From positions 1-64,000 of the forward strand of contig NZ_AUKX01000003.1 of NCBI RefSeq assembly GCF_000424985.1: a stretch of 64,000 bases of DNA. Direction: 5' to 3'. Position 1 is the stretch's first letter; every line of letters starts with the position of its first letter. The translations under genes and the position numbers were made by a program. The notes under the pieces were generated by a model, which saw only the letters and a program-made list of their open reading frames with translations, ran no database searches and was not told where the DNA came from. Source of the stretch: Arenibacter latericius DSM 15913 (GTDB taxonomy: Bacteria; Bacteroidota; Bacteroidia; Flavobacteriales; Flavobacteriaceae). Shown here one piece after another: positions 43,142-52,918 of the stretch.

Positions 43142-44773
43142 TTAGTACCCTAATATTTCCTTGTATTTTGAATCATCCTTTAATAATGCCGTTGCAGTTA
43201 GGATTGCTTCATCATTGAGTAAGTGATATTCATAAAGTCCGTTTCTATAGAAGTATCTTTTAAGGATTTCGTCTTCTAAATTCTTTTGTATCTCCTTTTT
43301 ATACTTTTCTAATGCAGCGGTCTTATCCTTGTTCATAGCCATTAAAAGAGATTTATAATTATCGGTTACCTGCGAGCTATACAAACTGCTTTCTTCGCTC
43401 GCCATCACTTCCTTTAGTGCCTTCTCTGCCTTGGTTTCAAACTCAAAATTACTATTGCCAACATAGGTTTTAAAATTTGCATATTCACTTTCATCAAAAT
43501 TAAAATTGGAGACTTTCTCAAAATTATTTTTGTAAAAATAATCCGTTGCAAAATCAAAAATCAGATGATTGTTAATCAGGGATTGGGTAAGGGCATTTGT
43601 TTTGGAGGTGGCAATTTCTATATCTGGTAAAACCCCTCCACCATCCTGAACCTTTCTTCCGTTTTTGGTGGTAAAATCCTGAAATTTTGTGTTTTTTAGT
43701 GCATTACCATCTTCATCTCTGTTCCAATAATCCAAAGCTTGGATACATCTTCCCGAGGCCGTATAATATCTAGAAATGGTAACTTTTAATTGGGTACCAT
43801 AGGTTAGTTTTAAAGGACGTTGTACTAAGCCTTTTCCAAAACTCCTAGCACCAACGATTACTGCTCGGTCTAAATCTTGTAAACTTCCCGATACTATTTC
43901 ACTAGCAGAGGCACTTCTCCCATTTACTAAAACTACTAAGGGTATTTCTGTATCAACGGGCTGATTAGTGGTTTTGTATTCCCTATTAAATTTTTTCACC
44001 TTGGATTTGGTGGTTACCACAAGTTCTCCTTTAGGAATAAATAGGTTGGTTATATTAATAGCTTCGGTTAACAACCCTCCAGGATTATCCCGTAAATCCA
44101 AAACTATATTGTTAGCTCCCTTGTTCTTAAGGTCTAATAGTGCTTCCTTGGTTTGTTTTGTTGCTTTTTGATTGAATTTAGACAAGACAATATACCCAGT
44201 ATTCTCATTAATCATCTTATAAAAAGGTACGGCATCTACCTCAATAGCTTCCCTATTAATGGTGGTAGTCTTGGTCTGCCCTTGTCTTAGATAGGTAACC
44301 TCTACAGTGGTGTTGTTAGCTCCCTTTAGCAGCTCATCTGCGTTATCCTGAATTTGGGAAACAGTAATATCCCCAATCTTAATAATTTCATCTCCCGCCT
44401 TTAGGCCCGCTTTATCTGCTGGGTAATTTTCATAAGGTTCTACAATAAGTATTTTATCCTTAAAACTACGGACCACGGCTCCTATTCCAGAATATTTACC
44501 TTGATTATTTATTTTAAAGGTTTCTACATCTTGTTCGTTAAGGAATTTGGTATAAGGATCTAATTCTTCTAGCATGTTCTTAATGGCGGTATCCATTAAC
44601 TCTGCTGGATTGGTTTCATCCACATAATTCATATTCAATTCTTTGAATAGTGTGGTGAAAATTTCGATCTGTTTAGCAATTTCAAAGAAATCGCCTTTAA
44701 AACTACTTCCTGCAATTAAAAAAGCAATGGCAATTACGGGAATAAGCACTCGCTTTAATAATGTCCTTTTCAT
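43142..44773 (-). CDS. S41 family C-terminal processing peptidase
   Basis: The 543-residue serine/lysine protease is exported by an N-terminal signal/anchor (residues 1-24, VLIPVIAIAFLIAGSSF). A PDZ domain lies at about 105-175 (KAGLKAGDEIIKIGDITVSQI). The S41 core has LDLRDNPGGLLTEAI (about 225), the nucleophile Ser in NGRSASASEIVSGSLQD (about 285), and the Lys in GKGLVQRPL (about 310). A helical C-terminal extension follows. Such proteases trim periplasmic proteins. It sits 109 bases downstream of rnpA on the same strand, a pairing I recall from other flavobacteria. Confidence 0.93.
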   Translation of the reverse strand: MKRTLLKRVLIPVIAIAFLIAGSSFKGDFFEIAKQIEIFTTLFKELNMNYVDETNPAELMDTAIKNMLEELDPYTKFLNEQDVETFKINNQGKYSGIGAVVRSFKDKILIVEPYENYPADKAGLKAGDEIIKIGDITVSQIQDNADELLKGANNTTVEVTYLRQGQTKTTTINREAIEVDAVPFYKMINENTGYIVLSKFNQKATKQTKEALLDLKNKGANNIVLDLRDNPGGLLTEAINITNLFIPKGELVVTTKSKVKKFNREYKTTNQPVDTEIPLVVLVNGRSASASEIVSGSLQDLDRAVIVGARSFGKGLVQRPLKLTYGTQLKVTISRYYTASGRCIQALDYWNRDEDGNALKNTKFQDFTTKNGRKVQDGGGVLPDIEIATSKTNALTQSLINNHLIFDFATDYFYKNNFEKVSNFNFDESEYANFKTYVGNSNFEFETKAEKALKEVMASEESSLYSSQVTDNYKSLLMAMNKDKTAALEKYKKEIQKNLEDEILKRYFYRNGLYEYHLLNDEAILTATALLKDDSKYKEILGY

Positions 44774-44882
44774 AGGTAGCTATTTAATGTTTTTAATTGG
44801 AATACTTCCTAAATGGTATTTAGGATTGTATATCTTTATACACTCTTTAAAACCCTAATCGGTAATGTATAGTATTTCTACT

Positions 44883-45272
44883 TTATTCTTTTATATCTCT
44901 ATTACTATTTTCCGTTGCAAACTTTTTCATCAACCGGATCATAGTGGTTGATATTTTTGGTTGAGTAGGCATCTCTTTTCCAAGATATAAAAACATAAAC
45001 GCAAATTGGTTTTCGTTGTTGTTAAATATGAGGTGTTTATTTAGTCTATATCCTTCTCGCATCAATCTTTTTATACGATTTCTTTTTACTGCACTCTTAA
45101 AATTTCTTTTAGAAGCGGTTACCCCTACCTTACATTTTGTATCATCTTCAAATTTAATTTGTAGGTAGACTAATCTTATAGGATATTGGGTAATGGATCT
45201 ACCCTCGGCAAATAACTTATCAATTAGTTTTTTGCTCTTTAGCTTTTCTTTTGTTGGGAATTTATATGACAT
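44883..45272 (-). CDS. rnpA: Ribonuclease P protein component
   Basis: The 129-residue protein starts at ATG 45272 (MSYKFPTKEKLKSKKLIDKLFAEG). A frame extending to 45347 adds 25 hydrophobic residues without family support. Diagnostic motifs are the N-terminal K..L....F..G and the RNR box SAVKRNRIKRLMRE near residue 66. With RNase P RNA it matures the 5' ends of tRNAs. rpmH, normally just upstream, is not found in the 119-base gap to the divergent GCS2-CBS gene. rnpA is usually origin-proximal in bacteria; it lies 8 kb from the candidate origin here. Confidence 0.92.
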   Translation of the reverse strand: MSYKFPTKEKLKSKKLIDKLFAEGRSITQYPIRLVYLQIKFEDDTKCKVGVTASKRNFKSAVKRNRIKRLMREGYRLNKHLIFNNNENQFAFMFLYLGKEMPTQPKISTTMIRLMKKFATENSNRDIKE

Positions 45273-45391
45273 ACTGCCGTAAAAGTAGAAATAAAATCGA
45301 CAGATAATGGATATGACAATCATCATAGTTAAAAAATCCCTTAGCATTTATCTTAGTTAATATTTTTTAAACTAATTATAGATAAGGTGTT

Positions 45392-47242
45392 ATGGGACAA
45401 TTGCAGGTAGAAAAATTGAGAAATAATCCTAATAAAACAAAGTATGTTAAACAGTTGTTAGCAGACATAACAGCCTTGCAACATATATTGGATAAGAAGA
45501 TGTTTGAGCAGAGTCCGATTAGGATTGGTGCCGAACAGGAGTTTTGTTTGGTTGATGAATTATGGCAACCTTCCAATAAAGCAATGGAAATTCTTGCAAG
45601 TATAAATGACCCTCATTTTACTAGTGAATTGGCTCTTTATAATCTAGAGATTAATTTGGATCCAATCCCATTATCGGGAAATTGTTTTTCAAATATGCAC
45701 TCGCAGCTAGATGATTTATTGGCAATAGCAAAAGATGCTTCAGAGAAATATGCTACTAAGATTATTCTATGCGGAATATTACCGACCATTACAAAGAGGC
45801 ATCTAGATATTGAATATATGACTCCACTTTCTCGTTACAAGATTTTGAATGAGATTGTTAAGGAAACAAGAAATATTGATTTGGAGTTTCACATTAAAGG
45901 GGTAGATGAGTTAAATATTCGCCACGATTCTGTTTTGTATGAAGGCTGTAATACCAGTTTTCAAACCCACCTACAAATAGACCCATACGATTTTGAAGAT
46001 GCTTATAATTGGTCCCAGGCCATAGCAGGGCCTATTCTATCTATTTGTACTAACTCCCCCATGCTTTTTGGAAGGGAATTGTGGGAAGAAACAAGAATAG
46101 CTCTATTTACCCAAAGTATGGATACAAGAGCTAGTAATTTCTTATTGAATGAAAGTGAATCTAGGGTAAATTTTGGAAATAAATGGGCAAATGGTACCGT
46201 GGTAGATTACTTTAAAGATTCTATATCCGGTTTTAGAAGTCTTCTCTTTACCAATGTAGCAACAGATAGTGTAAAGGAATTAAAACAGGTAAAAACACCT
46301 AAGCTAAAGGCATTGTCTCTTCATAATGGTACAGTGTATACATGGAACCGAATCTGTTATGGCATTACCAATGGAAAACCTCATATTAGAATTGAAAACA
46401 GGTATCTTCCATCAGGTCCTACTACGGAGGATGAAATTGCTAATATGATGCTTTGGGTAGGTATAATGATGGGAAGACCTAAAGAATATAATGCCATTCA
46501 TACCAAGATGGATTTTAAGGATGCAAAGAGTAATTTTTTTAATGCAGCTAGGTACGGGATGGCTACACAATTTTATTGGGATGGAAAACTTATTCCCAGC
46601 CAGAAATTGCTATTAGACTACTTATTACCAATGGCCTTTAAAGGATTGTATAGTATGGGGGTATTAGCAAAAGATGTTGAGCATTATTTAAAGATTATTG
46701 AAAAAAGGATTGCCTCTTCCAATGGTTCAAGATGGACTATTCTAAGTTATAGAAAACTAAGAAAAGATTTTAAAATTCCAGATGCCCTAACCCTTTTAAC
46801 AGCGAAAATGCATGAGGGTCAACAAAAAGGGTATTCTATAGATGCATGGCAATTACCACGAGGAGATGCGTCCTTAATAGATAAAGATAATAGGAAGGTT
46901 TACCATAGTATGAGTGTACGAACCATTACCGCACAGGATAGTGATAGTGTAGAGTTAGTTTTTAAGATGATGCAGTGGAAAAACATTCATCATGTACCGA
47001 TATTAAATGACGAATTGGATTTAGTGGGCTTACTAACTTGGACCGATCTTAAAGCGTATTTAAAGAATCCCGACAAATTTGAGGGACAGCTATTAGACTA
47101 TATGAAAACCGAACTTATTACCATAACCGAATTCGATAGTATAGACCTTGCAAGAGAATTAATGAGGGTAGAAGGAATAAATTGTTTACCTGTGGTTCAT
47201 GGAAAAAAATTGGTTGGTATTATTACATCTAAAGACTTATGA
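45392..47242 (+). CDS. Glutamate-cysteine-ligase-like (GCS2) carboxylate-amine ligase fused to two CBS domains
   Basis: In this 616-residue protein, residues ~35-440 form a GCS2/YbdK-like ATP-dependent ligase: IRIGAEQEFCLVDE (the Glu-rich metal/ATP motif), LALYNLEINLDP, GCNTSFQTHLQI, and the RIENRYLPSGPTTEDEIANM segment. Residues ~490-616 are a tandem CBS pair (MSVRTITAQDSDSVELVFKMM...HHVPILNDELDLVGLLTWTDL; ELITITEFDSIDLARELM...LPVVHGKKLVGIITSKDL) that likely senses an adenine nucleotide. The enzyme should join an amino acid carboxylate to an amine, but the substrates are unknown. Its stop codon overlaps the start of the aspartoacylase-like gene (ATGA), so the two are coupled. Confidence 0.87.
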   Translation: MGQLQVEKLRNNPNKTKYVKQLLADITALQHILDKKMFEQSPIRIGAEQEFCLVDELWQPSNKAMEILASINDPHFTSELALYNLEINLDPIPLSGNCFSNMHSQLDDLLAIAKDASEKYATKIILCGILPTITKRHLDIEYMTPLSRYKILNEIVKETRNIDLEFHIKGVDELNIRHDSVLYEGCNTSFQTHLQIDPYDFEDAYNWSQAIAGPILSICTNSPMLFGRELWEETRIALFTQSMDTRASNFLLNESESRVNFGNKWANGTVVDYFKDSISGFRSLLFTNVATDSVKELKQVKTPKLKALSLHNGTVYTWNRICYGITNGKPHIRIENRYLPSGPTTEDEIANMMLWVGIMMGRPKEYNAIHTKMDFKDAKSNFFNAARYGMATQFYWDGKLIPSQKLLLDYLLPMAFKGLYSMGVLAKDVEHYLKIIEKRIASSNGSRWTILSYRKLRKDFKIPDALTLLTAKMHEGQQKGYSIDAWQLPRGDASLIDKDNRKVYHSMSVRTITAQDSDSVELVFKMMQWKNIHHVPILNDELDLVGLLTWTDLKAYLKNPDKFEGQLLDYMKTELITITEFDSIDLARELMRVEGINCLPVVHGKKLVGIITSKDL

Positions 47243-48432
47243 CCTTAATGGAGGATAGCCGGATTATAGGACATTTAAAAGGAAGTAAAAATGGTCCCAC
47301 TATGGTTTTCTTTGGAGGCATTCACGGTAATGAGCCTTCTGGAGAAAATGCAATAGAGGAGGTTATCCATATCATTAAGGAAAAAGAAATTTCCGTAAAT
47401 GGTAACATTTATGGAATACGAGGTAATGTTTTGGCACTTTTAGCGGGGAAAAGATTTCTAGATTATGATCTTAATCGATTATGGACCGTTGATAAGATTG
47501 AAAAAATTAAAGGGAAGAAAGAAGAACAACTATATAACGAAGACAAGGAGTTGTTGTCATTATACCAACTGTTAAATACTATCCTTGAAACCCAATCAGG
47601 ACCTTTTTATTTTATTGATTTTCATACTACTTCTAGTAAAACATTGCCTTTTATTACTATAAACGATGCTATGATTAATAGGAAATTTGCTAGGCTTTTT
47701 CCTGTCCCTATAATTTTAGGAATAGAAGAGTATCTAGAGGGGCCCCTACTTAGTTATATGAATCAACTAGGCTTTCTTTCTATTGGTTTTGAATCTGGTC
47801 AGCATACAGAAAAAGAAGCTGTAGAGAATAGTATTGCTTTTATGTGGATAGCCCTTGTTTATGGAGAAGTTCTTAAAAGAGTTGAGGTTACTAGTTTTAA
47901 AGATTATTATTTTCGTCTTAAAAATTCTGGTAAGAATTATAATCGCTTTTTTGATATTATTTACAGGCATCCCATTGGTTCTAGAGATCAATTTGCTATG
48001 GCACCCGGATTTAAGAGTTTTGACATTGTAAAAAAAGGCAAAGCTTTGGCTGATCATAATAATGAACCAATTTTGGCACAAAAAAAATCTAGGATTTTTA
48101 TGCCATTATACCAAAATCAGGGAGAGGATGGTTTTTTTCTGATTCGTAAAATTCCCCTGCCGGTATTATGGTTATCCGCTTTATTACGAAAAATAAAAAT
48201 GCCTGCCTTACTCCCAATTTTACCCGGACTTTCATGGGCAGATAGAAAAAAGGGAACCATATTAGTAAATAAGAGAACTGCAAGATTTTTAGCAAAGCCT
48301 ATTTTTCATCTGTTGGGATATCGGAATAGAATTATCAATAAAAATCTAATTTTAATGACCAGTAGAGAAGTCACCGCGAATAATAAGATGTACCAAAGAA
48401 CATGGTGGTATCAAAATAAAAAATCCGTTTAA
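47239..48432 (+). CDS. Succinylglutamate desuccinylase/aspartoacylase family protein (M14-like)
   Basis: The 397-residue protein is a zinc-dependent amidohydrolase. The N-terminal zinc motif FFGGIHGNEPSGENA (H-x-x-E, about residues 25-39) and the following DYDLNRLW (N-R pair) and FYFIDFHTTSS (third ligand His, about 130) are intact, as is FESGQHTEKEAVENS with a Glu likely to be catalytic. A C-terminal ~150-residue domain is larger than in simple aspartoacylases. It overlaps the GCS2-CBS ligase by four bases. A ligase and a hydrolase of amide bonds encoded together suggest synthesis and turnover, or editing, of the same N-acyl compound; this is inference. Confidence 0.87.
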   Translation: MTLMEDSRIIGHLKGSKNGPTMVFFGGIHGNEPSGENAIEEVIHIIKEKEISVNGNIYGIRGNVLALLAGKRFLDYDLNRLWTVDKIEKIKGKKEEQLYNEDKELLSLYQLLNTILETQSGPFYFIDFHTTSSKTLPFITINDAMINRKFARLFPVPIILGIEEYLEGPLLSYMNQLGFLSIGFESGQHTEKEAVENSIAFMWIALVYGEVLKRVEVTSFKDYYFRLKNSGKNYNRFFDIIYRHPIGSRDQFAMAPGFKSFDIVKKGKALADHNNEPILAQKKSRIFMPLYQNQGEDGFFLIRKIPLPVLWLSALLRKIKMPALLPILPGLSWADRKKGTILVNKRTARFLAKPIFHLLGYRNRIINKNLILMTSREVTANNKMYQRTWWYQNKKSV

Positions 48433-48463
48433 AAAGGCCTTTTAAGACCACTTTAAACGGATT
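48422..48463. terminator. Hairpin terminator between the aspartoacylase-like and M1 peptidase genes
   Basis: AATCCGTTTAAA (48422-48433, including the stop codon) pairs perfectly with TTTAAACGGATT (48452-48463) over an 18-base loop. It is symmetric, suited to convergent genes; the T-run is weak. Confidence 0.65.
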
Positions 48464-48498
48464 CATCCCAATGTAAGTGATGGGTACTAGTTATAATT

Positions 48499-50379
48499 CT
48501 ATTCAGCTTCTTGTGTAGCCTGCCAGAAATTATTTTCAAAATTGATGTCTGCCATTAACTGGGACGGATCTATAACAATCGCTTTAATGCTATCTAAAGG
48601 CTTGTTAAGCTCAAAACTATAGTTTGGGTATGCCCAAGGCCAGTTTGGCAATACAGTCCTTTTAAGGCTAGGATATGGATTCTCCTTCTCGCCATACATC
48701 ATCCTAAGTGGTGCGTACAACGTTTCTTGGGTACCATCATTATAGATTACAAAAAGGTCTATAGGCATAGGCATAGATCCTATACGCTCTAAACTGATTT
48801 TCGTTTTATCTCCTACTGCTACTACTTCCGTAATACCATAATCTATGGTGTTTGTGGTCTGCGTCCAATCGGTTAGGTACCAGTTTAATTGCATGTTGGA
48901 TACCTTTTCTGCTGTCCTAATGAAATCGTTTGGAGTAGGATGAGTAAATTTAAAATCCTCATAGTATTTACGCAGGGTTTCCATAAGCTTATCCTGTCCA
49001 ATTATATATCCCAATTGAGATAAGAAAATTGCACCTTTACTATAGGCAGCTACACTATAGGAAAAATTAAGATCGTACCTATCGGCATGTGTAGTCTGTG
49101 GTAGCTCTTTACCAGCATCTATTAATCTATAATAGCTATTATAAGATCCTTCAAATGGATTTTCCTTTTTCTGATCCATTATTAAGTTCATACACAAGCT
49201 AGAAATAAATGAAGTAAATCCTTCATCCATCCACTCGTGTTTGGTCTCGTTAGTGGCCAATACGTGCTGAAACCAAGAGTGTGCCAACTCGTGAACCATT
49301 ACCCCTACTAGGCTTCCAAAAGATCTTTCTCCCGTAATAAGAGTTCCCATGGCATATTCCATACCACCATCTCCACCTTGGATAACAGAGTATTGATCAT
49401 AAGGATATTCCCCTAGGTTATTATTAAAAAACTCCATCGCATCCACTGTTTTGGGCTGAAGGTTTTTCCAGTTTTCTTTAATCTCCTTGTTATCTTTATA
49501 TAGGAAATGTAAGGTAGGACCGTTTTCCATTTCCACGATATCGTGAATATATTCTGGATCAGCTGCCCACATAAAATCATGTACTTTCGGGGCTACAAAA
49601 TGCCAGGTTAGGGTTTTTCCTTTTACTCTTTTCACCTTAGATCCAGGAGTTTCATAACCATGTCCTACTTCTTGTGCATTTTGTAGGTAACCGGTACCTC
49701 CAACAGTATACTTTTTGTCTATGGTAATCTTTACGTCATAATCTCCCCAAACCCCATGAAACTCACGTCCTATATAGGGAGTAGCATGCCAACCTTCAAA
49801 ATCGTATTCTGCCATTTTAGGGTACCATTGGCTCATAGAGAGTGCAACACCTTCACTACTATTTCTACCGCTTCTTCTAATTTGTAATGGTACTTGTCCA
49901 GTGAATGTCATATCAAAAGTAGCCTTTCCTCCTGCTGGGATAGGCTCATTTAGATCTACTACCAAAATAGTTCCCTCTTCTTTATAGTTAACTGCTTGTC
50001 CGTCTTGACTAAGTTGGGATACGCGTAAGTATCCAATCTCGTCTTGACTAAGGGTAGCGATTCTACTCTTTCCTTCGTGCATCATCCTACGGTCTGGATC
50101 TGGAATACTTTGTAATCGTACATCCATTTCACTCCCTGGTTGAAAGGCGTTAAAATAGAGATGGTAGTATACTCGCCTTAATTCATCCGGAGAGTTATTG
50201 GTATAAACCAATTTTTGAGTTCCAGTAAATTGATAATTTTTTACATCCATGGATACGTCCATGGTATAATCTACATGTTGTTGCCAATAGGAGGTATTTC
50301 CTTGCGCTTCTAATGAGGAGGTTAGTCCACAGAGCGCAACGATTAAACCTACTAAAAGTCCTTTACTATACTTCATCAT
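48499..50379 (-). CDS. M1 family metallopeptidase (exported aminopeptidase)
   Basis: The 626-residue protein has a signal peptide (MMKYSKGLLVGLIVALCGLTSSLEAQ). The gluzincin site is complete: HELAHSWFQHVLATNETKHE begins near residue 363 with HExxH and a downstream Glu in WMDEGFTS. GGDGGMEYAMGTL just before it corresponds to the substrate-binding GxMEN-type loop. The N-terminal beta domain (residues ~30-230) and C-terminal domain are typical of large bacterial M1 enzymes that trim peptides. It lies 2 bases downstream of the S8 protease gene, so together they would digest extracellular or periplasmic protein. Confidence 0.94.
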   Translation of the reverse strand: MMKYSKGLLVGLIVALCGLTSSLEAQGNTSYWQQHVDYTMDVSMDVKNYQFTGTQKLVYTNNSPDELRRVYYHLYFNAFQPGSEMDVRLQSIPDPDRRMMHEGKSRIATLSQDEIGYLRVSQLSQDGQAVNYKEEGTILVVDLNEPIPAGGKATFDMTFTGQVPLQIRRSGRNSSEGVALSMSQWYPKMAEYDFEGWHATPYIGREFHGVWGDYDVKITIDKKYTVGGTGYLQNAQEVGHGYETPGSKVKRVKGKTLTWHFVAPKVHDFMWAADPEYIHDIVEMENGPTLHFLYKDNKEIKENWKNLQPKTVDAMEFFNNNLGEYPYDQYSVIQGGDGGMEYAMGTLITGERSFGSLVGVMVHELAHSWFQHVLATNETKHEWMDEGFTSFISSLCMNLIMDQKKENPFEGSYNSYYRLIDAGKELPQTTHADRYDLNFSYSVAAYSKGAIFLSQLGYIIGQDKLMETLRKYYEDFKFTHPTPNDFIRTAEKVSNMQLNWYLTDWTQTTNTIDYGITEVVAVGDKTKISLERIGSMPMPIDLFVIYNDGTQETLYAPLRMMYGEKENPYPSLKRTVLPNWPWAYPNYSFELNKPLDSIKAIVIDPSQLMADINFENNFWQATQEAE

Positions 50380-50381
50380 TC

Positions 50382-52013
50382 TTATAATTTTAATTTGCCT
50401 TTAGATACAGCCTCAGCCATAATAAGGGCGTTGTATGCATTTACCATTTTTCCGGATTTGGAAATATCTTTAAAGTCCATAGACTTATCAGCATCTCCTC
50501 CTACTATTACTTTCGATTTAGAAGAAAGACCAGACTGCATAATTATTTTCTTAACCTGTGCTGCGGATAAATCTGGATAGTAAGACATAATAAGTGCTGC
50601 TACCCCTGCTACAGCAGGAGCTGCCATGGAAGTACCTCCTTGAAAATCATATTCACTTCCTGGCATAGTAGAATAAATAGCACTACCAGGAGCAAAAACA
50701 TCTACATTTATTGCACCATAGTTAGAAAATGAAGCTACCATTTCCGACCCGTATTTGCTGGTTAACGCTCCTACAGTAATAACGTTATCTGCTATTTCTG
50801 GACCGTTGTTAATTTGGTCGTTAGGAAAGTTAGGATTTTTTGGGTCGTCTAGGTCTTGACTAGAATTTCCTGCGGCATGTACAAAAAGCACATCGTTTTC
50901 CGCAGCGTATTTAATAGCATCGTAAACCCATTCTGCATTTGGAGAAAATGCCTTTCCAAAACTACCATTGATAATTCTGGCACCGTTATCTACAGCATAT
51001 CTAATACCTAAGGCAATATCCTTATCGTATTCATCTCCGTTAGGTACGGCACGGATACTCATTAACTTTACATTGTTAGCAACACCGTTAGCGCCTTTAC
51101 CGTTATTTCTTTCTGCTCCAATAATTCCGGCTACGTGGGTACCGTGACTTTCATCTTCTAGTCTGCTTTGTGGATTTCCGTCTCCGTAGTTGGTATCGGT
51201 AATATCATAAGGATCGTCACCTACTATTTCTCTTCCGTTAAAATCTACGTTTAGATTATAATTCAATTGGTCTGAGAAATAAGTTATACCGTTGTTTAAA
51301 TCTTTTAGTACTTCAGAAATAGAGCTCTTAATTGTCAACATTTGAGTCAATATTCCCACGTTGCCCATCATCGCTTCGTTTTCAGGCTTTATTGCAGCAA
51401 GGTCTTCTTTGGTATAAGTATCCTTACCTAATAATTCTTTTACTTCAGAATCTGCATTTTTAACAGCCTGATAGATTTGCTCATATCGCTGTTTGTTCTG
51501 TAATGCCTTGTTGTAATCTTTTTCCAAGTTCTCTTTTGCTCTTGCCTGTAGTGCTGCATCACCTAGGTTAAGGGCAACAATTCTGGCCATCTCTAACTGC
51601 TCATTATAGGATTCCCCTAAAAAGTTATAGCCGTGAATGTCGTCTACATAACCATTATTGTCGTCGTCAATATTATTACCAGGAATTTCTTTTTCGTTTA
51701 CCCATAATACATTTTTAAGATCCTCATGAGTTAAATCCATCCCTGCATCTAATACGGCTACAACTACTGTTTTTCCTTTTCTATCTTTAATAATTTCGGT
51801 ATACGCCTTATCTACGCTCATTCCTGGGATAGTGTCTGTAAGCAGATCTAAATGTCCCCAGTTCTTTTTCTCGGCCTCCGTTAGTTCGGCGGTTTTTAGA
51901 GGTAGGGTATCTATATTTTCAATTGGGGTTGAAACAAGGGCGGTTCCACCGCAACCAAAAAGGAGAAAGGAGGCCATTATGGCCAACATAGATTTGTTAA
52001 ATGTCATCGTCAT
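50382..52013 (-). CDS. S8 family serine peptidase (subtilisin-like lipoprotein)
   Basis: The 543-residue protein begins with a lipoprotein signal (LAIMASFLLFGC, Cys near residue 21). The catalytic triad is visible: Asp in VVAVLDAGMDLTHEDLKN (about 81), His in DESHGTHVAGIIGAERN (about 289), Ser in GGTSMAAPAVAGVAALI (about 470), plus the oxyanion Asn in HAAGNSSQ. A ~150-residue helical insertion separates Asp and His (residues ~125-250), a recurrent feature of Bacteroidota S8 proteins. A lipid-anchored, periplasmic or surface protease is expected. It is the third gene of the MBL/SMP-30/S8/M1 operon. Confidence 0.93.
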   Translation of the reverse strand: MTMTFNKSMLAIMASFLLFGCGGTALVSTPIENIDTLPLKTAELTEAEKKNWGHLDLLTDTIPGMSVDKAYTEIIKDRKGKTVVVAVLDAGMDLTHEDLKNVLWVNEKEIPGNNIDDDNNGYVDDIHGYNFLGESYNEQLEMARIVALNLGDAALQARAKENLEKDYNKALQNKQRYEQIYQAVKNADSEVKELLGKDTYTKEDLAAIKPENEAMMGNVGILTQMLTIKSSISEVLKDLNNGITYFSDQLNYNLNVDFNGREIVGDDPYDITDTNYGDGNPQSRLEDESHGTHVAGIIGAERNNGKGANGVANNVKLMSIRAVPNGDEYDKDIALGIRYAVDNGARIINGSFGKAFSPNAEWVYDAIKYAAENDVLFVHAAGNSSQDLDDPKNPNFPNDQINNGPEIADNVITVGALTSKYGSEMVASFSNYGAINVDVFAPGSAIYSTMPGSEYDFQGGTSMAAPAVAGVAALIMSYYPDLSAAQVKKIIMQSGLSSKSKVIVGGDADKSMDFKDISKSGKMVNAYNALIMAEAVSKGKLKL

Positions 52014-52029
52014 CTGTTGTTAAGTTAAT

Positions 52030-52917
52030 TTATAAGTTTTTATTGAAGGATCTACCAGGATATTCCGCTCTAAAAGTTTCTATACTACCACGGTCTGCCA
52101 TGGTTACAAAGCAGGTTTTACCGTCTTTGCCACCAAAAGCAATATTGGAAGGTTTTTTTCCTTTCAGTTGAATTTCCGATATTATTTTTCCGCTTTTATC
52201 TACTACTACCACGGTTCCTTTATCGTATCGGGTGATGTATAAATTCCCCTTAATATCGCATCGCATCCCATCCATACCAAAATCATCAAAAGAAATAAAC
52301 TCCTTTTTTTGGTCTATGGTGCCATCTTCTTTAATATTATATTCCCAGACTTTACGCTGTATGGATTCGTTCACGTATAGTTTACGACCATCGGGACTCA
52401 CCTCAATTCCGTTGGTAGTTCCCATTTTATCTTCTAAAAGTTGTATTTTTCTATTCTGATCTATCATCCATATCCTACCACTTCCTTCTTTCCAATTAGG
52501 ATCGCTAAGGTAAATGGTGTTATTTGGGGCTATTGCTAAATCGTTAGGCTGATTAAGTGTAGAATCTTGTGCCCAAACTTCAGGTATTTTGCTTCCCTTT
52601 TTTACCCGGTATACTTTATGCCCTTTATAATCTGCAATAAACATATTTCCGTGTGTGTCAAAACGTATACCGTTTCCTATGCTCCCCTCAGGTAAGCTTA
52701 GGTATATTTTTCCCTTTCCATTTTGGTCTACGATTCCTATAGTACCTTCTTCCTCAAAATTAACTGCAAAGAGATCTCCATTAGCATTTACTGCAGGACC
52801 TTCTATCCCTTTGGTAAATACATATTCTGCTGTAAAATCAGTACTGTGTTTTTGTATTGGATTACAATTAGTAAGTACAAAAAGGCAAGTAATGGTAAAA
52901 ATGGTTAGGCGGATCAT
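52030..52917 (-). CDS. SMP-30/gluconolactonase-like beta-propeller lipoprotein
   Basis: I chose ATG 52917 (MIRLTIFTITCLFVLTNC, lipobox Cys18), one base past the stop of the MBL gene; the longer frame from 52938 overlaps that gene. About 295 residues form a six-bladed propeller with typical repeats (NGIRFDTHGNMFIADYKGHKVYRV, QPNDLAIAPNNTIYLSDPNW, GMDGMRCDIKGNLYITRYDKGTVVVVD) and the metal-site Asn/Asp positions of SMP-30 enzymes. Family members hydrolyse lactones. The exact substrate is unknown; the neighbouring protease genes do not indicate a sugar pathway. It is part of a four-gene operon. Confidence 0.9.
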   Translation of the reverse strand: MIRLTIFTITCLFVLTNCNPIQKHSTDFTAEYVFTKGIEGPAVNANGDLFAVNFEEEGTIGIVDQNGKGKIYLSLPEGSIGNGIRFDTHGNMFIADYKGHKVYRVKKGSKIPEVWAQDSTLNQPNDLAIAPNNTIYLSDPNWKEGSGRIWMIDQNRKIQLLEDKMGTTNGIEVSPDGRKLYVNESIQRKVWEYNIKEDGTIDQKKEFISFDDFGMDGMRCDIKGNLYITRYDKGTVVVVDKSGKIISEIQLKGKKPSNIAFGGKDGKTCFVTMADRGSIETFRAEYPGRSFNKNL

Positions 52918-52918
52918 A

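Noticed and set aside
45273-45347. N-terminal extension of rnpA
   Set aside because: The 25 hydrophobic residues are not part of the RnpA family and are incompatible with a cytoplasmic RNA-binding protein.
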